Both the position numbers and the translations under genes were made by a program. Source: Euborellia annulipes (lineage: Eukaryota; Arthropoda; Insecta; Dermaptera; Anisolabididae). From it: a stretch of DNA of 64,000 bases. Each line of letters starts with the position of its first letter. The first letter of the stretch is position 1. This document shows, piece by piece, positions 55,831 through 64,000 of this stretch. Below the pieces are notes generated by a model. The model did not search any database and had not been told where the DNA came from. It saw nothing but the letters and a program-made list of their open reading frames with translations. Location of the stretch: NCBI GenBank assembly GCA_023213315.1, contig JAKCPI010005185.1, forward strand, positions 1-64,000, read 5' to 3'.

Positions 55831-57027
55831 TACATATACCTCGAAAATTATTTAACTACAATATTAATAATAAACTAAATATATTTTTTGTTTAAATTGT
55901 TTTGAAGCCGTCAATCACTCATCTTCCTCCATTATTTCGTAATTCCAAGTTGGTTAATCAAGAGATCGTCTTTGAAGGATAAATGTTTATGAAACATTAA
56001 TCGATTGGCCGCGCCCTGTTCCTGTTTGTCGATTGCCGATTGCCGATTCTTAATTCCAGTTAGGTGATGCAAGAAGGGGGTGTTGGGGATGCATCTTCGT
56101 TGGTGTCGTGGCAAACGAAACCCTCAGCACATAATAGAGGCCCAGACCAAGAAGGGATTTATTAGTTGTTTGCGAAACACTTGTGAAGGTTCTCTCGTTG
56201 AATGAACTTAGCATTTCCTCTTGATTTCGAGAAAGGAAGTTTCTGACGAGACCGACTTACAACGAAAATCAAACACCCAATTCCATTAGATTTTATAAGG
56301 AAAAAAAAAAAACTTATAAAATTTAACATTTTTAGTATTTTAATTAATAATACAAGCAGGTAAAAGTTAGGGCGGATTAAAGGATGACGGCTAACCGCTC
56401 TGGCCGGGAAGTCTAGAGAGAAGCCAAAGAGATAGTTTTCTATACAAAAAAAAGTTTAAATGGAAAAGATAGAAAAACTTTATCTTACAACGTTTGCCAA
56501 GGGAGCAAAATTTACTTGGCAAGGCAAGGCCATGGCCTCGTTAAAAAGCTCATTGTTACCCACTTGATTTTTTTGGTTGGAAACTTCTCTTTTCCAAATA
56601 TCTTATAATAACGGAAGAACTGTACGTTTAAATTAACTTTATATATCTCTATATATAACGGATACATTTTTGAGCGCTGAGAAGATGTTTAGTATATTTC
56701 CTTGAGCGATCTAACTCACTAGTAAACAAGCCTTTCTCTGCTTGTGCCGTTTTAACGAATGCAAGTAGGCAATTGACATTTCTTGTCGTGATAATGGAAT
56801 ACACCAAGCCACCCCTCCTCCATCTCTGAAATGTTAGCAAGAATCATTTATTTGTGAAGAAAATTTATTTATATTTAACCTCCATAGTTGATTACAAGAC
56901 TAAAAAATTTTTCAATGTTAGATTAATAATGTATTTATCTGAGATTATAACTTAAACTATAATCAAAAATTATATCTTTGAATATATTATATGACGTTAT
57001 TTTTCAATAAATTCATTCAGTTAGAAA
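55831..57027. other. Non-coding stretch
   Basis: 55,900-56,280 and 56,370-56,580 are GC-balanced patches of unknown nature. Open frames of about 60 codons exist on the minus strand without recognised features. Confidence 0.35.
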
Positions 57028-57058
57028 TAGATCTGGTGTGACTGGTCGTATAGCACAC

Positions 57059-57231
57059 GAAACAGGATTTGTTGACCTGAAGATGGTTCGATGAACCGAA
57101 ATCAATGTATTGCAGTTGGTCGTCTCAGCACAAATAAATCCTGATAAATAAAATTTTATTTTATTTCTTGTCTTAGCATCTCAATTTGCAATAATTTTTA
57201 AGCAAACTTATATTTACAACTTCTATCTCTT
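57059..57231 (+). mobile_element. Hammerhead element inserted in a family A tail hairpin
   Basis: Flanks gtatagcacac (57048-57058) and gtagagtacac (57232-57242) match at 9 of 11 positions, a diverged target duplication. The insert has an intact hammerhead core followed by aaataaatcctgataaat. Confidence 0.7.
57077..57102 (+). ncRNA. Minimal hammerhead-like motif
   Basis: CTGAAGA, stem II GGTTC/GAACC perfect with loop GAT, GAAAT, then CAATG. Core boxes intact; cleavage triplet would be ATC if the stem III bases are skipped. Confidence 0.6.
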
Positions 57232-57473
57232 GTAGAGTACACAAATTTCTTTTACTTTCGGTTATTGAAAAAGTTGTGTTCTGTGCTTGCCTCACCAGAT
57301 TTTTCGTGTCGATATTTATTTAGTTTCCGGCGGTATTTATATTTTGTTACCATGGCAATCATTTTTTCTATCTTTCCTATAAAAGTCAAGAATAAAGTCT
57401 GCTTCAGGGCAAAATGAAAATATACATTTTAAAGAGCATATAGAAAATAAGTTTACGAATTTTAATCAAAATT

Positions 57474-57771
57474 TATCACGAATGTGTTTATTAAAGCTTT
57501 TGTAATTGAAATTATTATTATTATTAGGGGAATTTTTAGTTATAGGCCACATTTTTGTATTAATTAGGCCTATTTATTAAAAATATAAATACTGTACAAC
57601 GTTTCGACTGCTTATTACTCAGCCGTTATCAAGTACTGTGCACTTGCTCCGACTCAAGTTAATTGTCATGTCCATTACGTGCCGTTTTATATACAACATC
57701 AGCGCCATCTGCAGGCATTCCTATGAAGTTAGATTCAAATTTTTGTACAGTTTTATATTTTTAATAAATAA
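57474..57771 (-). mobile_element. Hammerhead-related element with perfect 13-bp target duplication
   Basis: Flanked by tttaatcaaaatt at 57461-57473 and 57772-57784. Minus strand holds CTTGATAACGGCTG ... CAGTC then GAAACGTTG: a stem plus GAAAC with a decayed 5' box. Its gtgtttattaaagctttt end is shared with 48,238-48,415. Confidence 0.75.
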
Positions 57772-58077
57772 TTTAATCAAAATTGTTAGAGAAAATCGAA
57801 AAAGGTATATCAGTAAAGTACTAGTACTTTTTGGGCGATTTCGTTCAAATGCTTCGTGTTTACATAAATATAATATTTCAACCCACTAGTTCTTTTCCTT
57901 CTCAAAATATTTTGTCCACAGACAGACAGAGTCACTTTTTTGGACTCAGGGGACATCAAAAACTGTATTTCCATCAAAATCTCGACATCGGATTTTTTAA
58001 CAACAATTTCTCTCTATATATTAGCATATTAATATATAGGTAAAAGAGCAGAAAGTAGCAAGTGAAATTTCAATCAA

Positions 58078-58352
58078 AAATATCTGAGTTGACTAGAGTA
58101 AAGGTGAAATTAAAAAAATGCGCTTTTCTTTTCTGAGTTGATATAAAAGCGAGGATATATATGAAACTAATTAATTAACAGGAGCAGGAAGATGCCTCTG
58201 TCTACATCTTCCTGCTCCTGTTGATTATCACTCAGCCATCGAATTTCTTCTCTTGAAACTAATTATTATTTAGTAACATTTTATTTAAGTGAAAACCTCG
58301 CTTTGATTCAACTCAGAACGCATTTTTTTGATTTCACCTCTACTCTGGTAAA
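58078..58352. mobile_element. Nested palindrome, 275 bp
   Basis: Outer arms agagtaaaggtgaaattaaa ... gcgaggatat and acctcgctt ... gatttcacctctact are inverted with small gaps. Inside is a perfect 18-bp stem aacaggagcaggaagatg / catcttcctgctcctgtt (58177-58194, 58205-58222) with a 10-base loop. No hammerhead core found. Confidence 0.7.
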
Positions 58353-59285
58353 ATTAACACGAGGCGCCCTTTTTTGCATCTCCGATCTTTTTTGGTCGAG
58401 ATCTATCTCTCTCCCTTTCTCTTTTAAATTGAGAAGGAGGATTTTAATTCGTTATTAAAGTCTCTTTGTTCTTTTGAATATAAAATTTTTACTAAGTGCT
58501 TCAACTCTTGGCCATGTTTGCGTCATTAAATTTATTTATATTGACATAAGGGATGAAATTATTTAAAAGCACACCAACCCTCTAAGGGAATCGCGGAAAG
58601 GCTAATTTTTTTGATTTTAATCTAAAAAGACATTTTCATCTAATTAATTTATCTTGATAATAAACAAGTAGGATTTTTTTTTTCTAAAGTCAATTATTAT
58701 AATTAATTTTTTCTACGCAAGATTCAATTTAACAATTAAAGAAAAATTGCCTTTTGATATCTTTCTTCAAATAAAAAAAAAAAAAAAAAAAAGTAAAAAG
58801 TGAATTCCGCAACTTCTTTCAATTCTTTGGAGAAATATACTTGAACACAAAAGGAAAAGATAGACCTTTAGGATTTTCTCTCCAAGTTTGTCAGACCTGG
58901 AAATTTTATTGTGAATTTCGATTGTCATTCCTCCTTGGGGATATTAGAATACGTAATAAATATCCCGAGGGACTTTCAGACACCTTTACATTTCTCTTGG
59001 GATAAACTTCTATGATCAAAAACAATTTAGAAAAATGTTTTGATTGGAAAAAAAAATGATGTATATATATCGGTGGCAAAAATGGCTTATGGCCTTGTGC
59101 AAACATCCTTTTTAAATAAATAATTAATAAATAAACAATATGCATAAAAAAATTTTTTCTTCAAATAATTATATAATTTATAAAATTTTTCTCATTACAT
59201 ATTAAAAAGATATTTGTAATCTATTTAAGGACTGTTTTCTTCATCTCATCCTTGTGACAGTGAATAATCAGTCTTAAAAATATGT
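58353..59285. other. Non-coding stretch
   Basis: AT-rich; A-run at 58,773-58,791. No gene. Confidence 0.4.
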
Positions 59286-59299
59286 TTTTTGTAGGGCAC

Positions 59300-59480
59300 G
59301 TCGTTAAACCGGTAAAAAATTTTTACCGTAAACGCGGTAACGAATCTATAATTCGATAAAAAACAAACAAACCGGTTCTTACCGAGTTTCGAAAAAACCG
59401 GTTTTGGATTTTCTTGAAACTCGGTAAGAACCGGTTTTTCTTAAAACTCGGCAAAAAATGGTTTTCTCAAAACTCGGTTA
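59300..59480. repeat. CCGGTT-rich palindromic patch
   Basis: aaccggttcttaccgagtttc and gaaactcggtaagaaccggtt are inverted about a short centre near 59,403, with further aaactcggc/taaaactcggt echoes. It resembles the foldback patches at 7,080 and 31,042 in style only. Confidence 0.6.
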
Positions 59481-60203
59481 AAAACTGTTTTTCTGTAAAA
59501 AACCCTTTTTATCGAATTTATTTAACAATCTAAAAACTTTTTAGTTTGTAAAATAAATTCTTTATTCTCAATCAATTTACAATTAGCCGTTGTTGTTGAG
59601 CGATGTCTTGATAATAAATATTTATTTATATAGCATATGACATTTCAATATGATTTATTAAAAAACTTAGTTCTGAAAAATGGTATTAATTTATTTTATT
59701 TTAGTTTTTTTTTTTTTTTTTTTTAAGATTTTACATAAAAACTCAAGAAAAAAAAAAGCTAAAATATTTTTCCCGTGATAGTCTTAATTTATAAGCAACG
59801 TTTTCAGGGTCTTTTTATACCTCGAATTTAGCTCAATGCATTTTCCTTCGACTTAGTTGCTAAGAAAATGCTAAACAGTTCCGGAAAGTTTTATGCGCCT
59901 AGGGAATTTATTTAATTTAATTTAATCGGACTCTCTCGTAAAATAATTTTTCATCCAAATTATAAATTTGAATAATGCCCAGTTTATACTATCACATGAA
60001 ATGACATATAGCAAACAAAAATTAATGAAAACATTTTTATCTTTTTCAAATAGGTTAATTTCTCTGAATACAACGCAAAGTAAAAGATTGGGCAGAATTT
60101 AAAAAATTTTTCTTATAAAAATAAAACAATAGATTTTGCTCATGATCAAAAAATAATAGAGCAATCTATTGATAGTTTCTCCCTTGTAAAGAAATAATGT
60201 ACC
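59481..60203. other. Non-coding stretch
   Basis: T-run at 59,705-59,724; AT-rich; nothing recognised. Confidence 0.4.
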
Positions 60204-60204
60204 T

Positions 60205-60832
60205 TTTTATTTTCTCTTGGCAATATATTAATATGTGTTTGTATTTTATATAGAGAACGAAAGTATTGGTTTCATGTCAAAAGTTCGATGTCGAGATTTT
60301 GATGGAAATACACGTTTTGAGTTCTGAGTTAAAAAAAGGTGGGTCGCTCAAAATGGTATGTTTGTCTGTGAAATAAAATATCACAAGAACAAAAAGAGCT
60401 AGGAGGTTAAAATTTTATATTTAAGTTAGATATATCACTAGCACATAATACTAAAATTTTGAACAAAATCCACCAAGAGTACTAGTACTTTACTGAGATA
60501 CTTTTTCAGTTTTTTTCGATTTTCTTAAAAATTTCTCAAACGATTTTGATTAAAATTCATAAATCACTTATTTTTTAGATGCTTTTTAAAATGTGTATTC
60601 TCATTTTGCTCTCAAAATTGTTTGAAAAACACTTTACTACTGTATTTTATAATAAAGATAGGAGAAATGGTTGCTCGCTATGCAAACAAAATATAGATAC
60701 TTTTCTATATAGCCTCGGTAACTAAATATATGTTGACAAAATAAATCTGGTGTAACAAGCACAGAACACAACTTTCAATTACCGAAGATAAAATAAAGTT
60801 GTGTTATGTGCGATCAGTCACATCAGATTTTA
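60205..60832 (+). repeat. Family A repeat, full-length copy
   Basis: Head tttttattttctcttggc ... atatagagaacgaaagtat, then catgtcaaaagttcgatgtc, tcaaaatggtatgtttgtct, gaacaaaatccaccaagagt, agtactttactgagatac, tggttgctcgctatgcaaac, and the tail hairpin aatctggtgtaacaagcaca ... gatcagtcacatcagatttt. Confidence 0.8.
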
Positions 60833-61990
60833 TTTGAAACTCCAAGTAAAAAAAGGTTTAAAATATATTTTTAAAATGTGATATTTTATTCAATCGCATC
60901 CGATTAAAATAATATACTTTACAAATTGAAAAGGAAATTTTTAGCTAAGGTTGTCGACCTGATATTAAAATAAATATGAACGGATTATAAACAAATTATA
61001 AATATAAGCTTATCTTATATATCTAAATGCCAGTTGCGGAGCAGACAAAAAAATTTTCTGTGGATGAATACTCTACTCAAAATCTCATTACTTTTTTTTT
61101 TTTTTTTTGTTAATCTCGCCTTCTAAAAAAGGCGAGTTAACAAAGACATTTAGTTTTTGTAATTTTGCTCTTTTTTAAAAGAAAGGGTTCGGGGATCACC
61201 CCTTTAAACTATATTTCATTAATAAAACCCTTTTTGCGAAGACAGAAAAGAAATTTATTTAAATATTCTTTTATGATAATAATAATTCAAATTTATTAAA
61301 ATCAATAATAAATTTTGTAGTATCATTCCAACTAAATAAAATTTCAACTGAAACTCACATTACACTGATCTGAAATAGGCCTATATTGCAATAACATGAT
61401 TATCGGATCATATTACTTAAATGTTGGACAATATTAAGTAAAAAAGTGAAAATGATGAAATAAATTTAATTATTTAATTAAATTAAATATCGCTCTTTTA
61501 TTTTACAAATAATATAAAATATATAGTATCTAAAAAAAAAGAGTTTTAATTTTATATTTGGCTTCATTTGCTCTAATGAGAGATATAAAATATTCAATGA
61601 TGAGTATAAAAATATTAAATATTTTCAAATAAAATACATGTATTTTGTGAAATTATGATTTTTTTTTTTTTGGATTTTATTATATACTAAATAATTCTGT
61701 TAATAAATTTTAAGCCAATTTCAAATCTAAATTAACCTTAAATCCATAGTTAAACAAATGGTTTTAAATTTAAAGCCACTTCAAAATTCATTATGAATAT
61801 GATTCAGTATATTAATATAATCCGAAAGATTATAACTCTAAAATCCCTATAAAATAGAAATGTTTTATTTATCTTTCGGAAATTATATTCATCAATAACA
61901 TAAATAAATATGTTTTGTTTTACTTTGCACACTTTCACTACCCTATTTAGTGAACTGAGAAGTGAGATAAGTTTTACGTTTTGACACCCC
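60833..61990. other. AT-rich non-coding stretch
   Basis: T-run at 61,091-61,109 followed by a short inverted pair (tctcgccttctaaaaaaggcgagt). No gene. Confidence 0.4.
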
Positions 61991-61994
61991 CTGA

Positions 61995-62662
61995 GCTAAG
62001 TTTTTTGCACCACTCGAAATTATTCACACCCAGACTATTGTAAATAAAGCATATAAAATGCTTGGTTTTATAAAAAGAAATACCACACATTTTGTGGAAA
62101 AAAAGACAATATTAAGGTTGTATTATTCACTGGTCAGATCACAGCTTGAGTATGCGCCTGTGATATGGTTCCCATCAACAAATCTTCAAACCGATCTGAT
62201 TGAAGGTGTTCAAAAGAAATTTTTAAAGTATTTGTTTTTTAAGGAAGTTGGGCTCTCTGGTGCAATGGTTCCTTATAATGAACTATTAAATCTTTTTTAT
62301 TTAAAGAGCCTTCTTGAAAGAAGGAGGGATGTACTTATTAAGAATATTGAGGATCTTCTGGGAAATCGTTGGGACTGTTGCGATTTACTTGCCAAGGTGG
62401 GCTTCAGAGTCCCGGCGTTTTCCCTGAGGTCCAGTTCCTTGTTTTACCTAGAAAGAGCACGAACTAGGGTATTGGAAAAATCTCCTATATTTAGGATGTG
62501 CTCTGAATATGCTAGAAGAGAGTCCAGCCTCCTTCACAATTGAAATTGTAAACATCAAAATACTAAACTGTAAATTATTCTGTATTCCTGATCTCTCTGT
62601 AATTGGAGTCAACAACCTCTGTTGAGAGATTCTATTTCATTAAATTAAATTAAATTAAATTA
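61995..62662 (+). pseudogene. Non-LTR retrotransposon (LINE) 3' end, truncated
   Basis: From about 61,995 an open frame gives IVNKAYKMLGFIKRNTTHF, then LRLYYSLVRSQLEYAPVIWF, IEGVQKKFLKYLF and a stop at 62,541. These blocks are the C-terminal part of the reverse transcriptase ORF of Jockey/CR1-like LINEs. Residues before it match only after a frame change (TPPELSF in the neighbouring frame, near 61,985-62,005), and a TGA (61,992) closes the frame, so the copy is truncated or broken. The 3' UTR has a small hairpin (caacctctgttgag) and ends in a (TAAAT)n-type tail at 62,638-62,662, as in LINEs with simple-repeat tails. Differs from the poly-A type at 3.0 kb. Confidence 0.88.
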
Positions 62663-62664
62663 TA

Positions 62665-63200
62665 AACCGACTTCGACAAATATCTTTCCGTCTCAAACAA
62701 GGGATGATTATGTTGATGATCTTAAGCCTCTATCAGATCTATTCTCTAAAAACAGACGTTAAAATTTAACATCATAAAGTAGGTGTTAAAAAGTAAAGTA
62801 ATAACACCAGCATTAAAAATGCTATTCTCTAAATCAAGTTTTAACAGAGAGGTTAATAGGTTACTTTTATCTCAAAGCTTTCAAAATCGTAACCTTACTT
62901 TTTGTTTAAAGACGCCATTATACGGCGTTAAAATACCCCGTAGACATGATATTAATTTTTAACACTATAGACTAAATGTTAACGCTTTGGAGTTCAAATT
63001 TTTTCTTTGCAGAATAGCAATTTGAGGCAAGGAGGTGTTAAAATGAATTAATTCTGATTTCAGATGTAAAAAGTTAACGTTTTTGTTTAGAGAATAGTCT
63101 GTATAAGAGTTAAGAGATCAATATAACTCATAGGCGTTACCAATATCAGCCCAGATCGTAGTTAAATTGCTAAGACCTAAAGTTCGGTATAAGAATTAAC
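62665..63200. other. Non-coding stretch
   Basis: Repeated gttaaaa/ttttaac words (for example agtaggtgttaaaaag, gaggtgttaaaatg) suggest an old internally repetitive element. No frame. Confidence 0.4.
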
Positions 63201-63270
63201 TAACAGGTGAAATTATGAACACAAGCCTTGTTTATTTTTGAATTTAGAAACTTAATATTCCTCACTGTAC

Positions 63271-63297
63271 ATTTCGATGTTAAAACATCATCATCAG
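63271..63297 (-). ncRNA. Hammerhead-like motif, left arm
   Basis: Minus strand: CTGATGA, stem II GATGTT/AACATC perfect, GAAAT. The cleavage triplet after GAAATG is unclear. Confidence 0.55.
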
Positions 63298-63339
63298 AAC
63301 CTTATTACGAAATTATTACAGTCCGTTTGTAATAAGATT

Positions 63340-63366
63340 CTGATGATGATGTCTTAACATCGAAAT
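63340..63366 (+). ncRNA. Hammerhead-like motif, right arm
   Basis: CTGATGA, stem II GATGT/ACATC perfect (loop CTTA), GAAAT. Mirror image of the left arm. Confidence 0.55.
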
Positions 63367-63537
63367 GTATAAACCAAAATAAAACTCCTTTTTAAACTAA
63401 ACCTAGAGTGTTTACTTTTAACTATTTTATCAACTATAAAATTACCTTTTTATTAAAATTACGACACATTTACGTATTTTCTTACAAGCATTTATAATTT
63501 TCTTATCTCTCCTTTATTTGATAGTTAGTTTTTAAGT

Positions 63538-63710
63538 AAAAAATCTGGTGTGACTGGCGCACAGCACACAACTTTCTCTTACCCTTCGGTAAGAGAAAGT
63601 TGTGCACCGTGCTGGTCACACCAGATTTTTTGTGTCGAGATATATTTAGTTTCCCATAGCACCTTAGTTTCAAACTTGCATTTTAAATGTTGACTGCTTG
63701 AAATAAACTA
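63538..63710 (-). repeat. Family A tail with the most complete hairpin
   Basis: 63,538-63,631 is an almost perfect hairpin: outer stem aaaaaatctggtgtgac/ggtcacaccagatttttt, inner stem caactttctcttacc/ggtaagagaaagttg closed by CTTC. The body after it stops soon (about 63,710). Confidence 0.85.
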
Positions 63711-64000
63711 TGGTTATTTTTCAAAATTTTAATCTCATATTTGGACATTTTATACACAATATAGAATCGTAAATAAATACAAAATTTCATAAGAATTGGA
63801 AAAAAAAATTTTAAAAGCCTAAAAAGTTCCAAAGGGGACCCCCTGTTGAATCGAAATTAACATACAAATCCCTATAGGAAATTAACATTAGGCCTATGAG
63901 AGAAGGCGGAGAGACAGACGATAATGTTTGCAAGTGAGAGAGAGAGAGAGAGTGAGATATGTTTTCTCCGAAACAATCAAAGACAGAAATAAAATAAAAA
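63710..64000. other. Non-coding end of the window
   Basis: AT-rich, with a (GA)n tract at 63,935-63,952 near the window edge. No gene. Confidence 0.4.

Larger units (their letters stand above)
57030..58045 (-). repeat. Family A repeat with two nested hammerhead insertions
   Basis: Plus strand order: tail arm (gatctggtgtgactggtcgt), insert 1, other tail arm (aaagttgtgttctgtgcttg ... ctcaccagattttt), gttaccatggcaatc, aagagcatatagaaaata, insert 2, gttagagaaaatcg, agtaaagtactagtacttt, a shortened GTCTG block, head tatataggtaaaagagc. Without the inserts it is one almost complete copy. Confidence 0.8.
63225..63400. mobile_element. Palindromic hammerhead element
   Basis: Inverted arms acatttcgatgttaaaacat ... 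cagaa(c)cttatta(c) and aataagattctgatgatgat ... cgaaatgtat around a centre near 63,318. Each strand carries one intact-looking core. Confidence 0.75.

Overview
The window is AT-rich eukaryotic DNA with long non-coding stretches, spliced genes and dense repeats. The one complete gene encodes a Kekkon-type LRR-Ig receptor, a family I know from arthropods, so the host is most likely an arthropod. Genome style (AT-rich, repeat-heavy, many poly-G/poly-C runs) would fit a crustacean, but I cannot name a species.

Genes. A kek5-like gene lies on the minus strand at about 15.2-19.7 kb. It has a recognisable promoter (GC box, two CCAAT motifs, TATA), a probable short 5' UTR exon, a second exon with an upstream ORF, the start codon and all LRRs, a 1,388-bp intron, and a last exon with the rest of the Ig domain, the membrane segment and a long cytoplasmic tail (788 aa in all). 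At 41.2-41.5 kb (minus) there is one open exon that reads as the C-terminus of an NVL-type AAA ATPase. The rest of that gene is not visible, so it is either a distal last exon or a fragment. I found no rRNA, intact tRNA or CRISPR.

Repeats fill most of the rest. (1) Two 5'-truncated non-LTR retrotransposon ends lie at 3.0-3.4 kb and 62.0-62.7 kb. (2) Five hAT-like DNA elements are defined by terminal inverted repeats and 8-bp target duplications. One, at 30,276-32,112, carries about 370-bp inverted arms around an inner palindrome. (3) A dominant dispersed family, called family A here, has about 20 full or partial copies. It has a short hairpin at the head, a 16-bp palindrome AAAGTACTAGTACTTT in the body and a large hairpin at the tail. 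(4) A set of short, often palindromic elements carries minimal hammerhead-ribozyme-like cores (CTGANGA - stem II - GAAAC/T). Several are flanked by 11-13 bp target duplications and sit inside family A copies. This matches what is known of minimal hammerheads in Penelope-like retroelements, but no Penelope reverse transcriptase is present here. (5) tRNA-derived SINE-like units with B boxes, (6) a GC-rich family ending in a GACAGACGGAC motif, and (7) tandem arrays and microsatellites complete the picture.

Nesting gives a relative history. Family A copies are old targets that were hit by hammerhead elements, and two hammerhead elements were themselves split by hAT elements (at 5.8 kb and 48.7 kb). 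The most interesting system is the hammerhead-bearing palindromic retroelement set, followed by the family A hairpin element.
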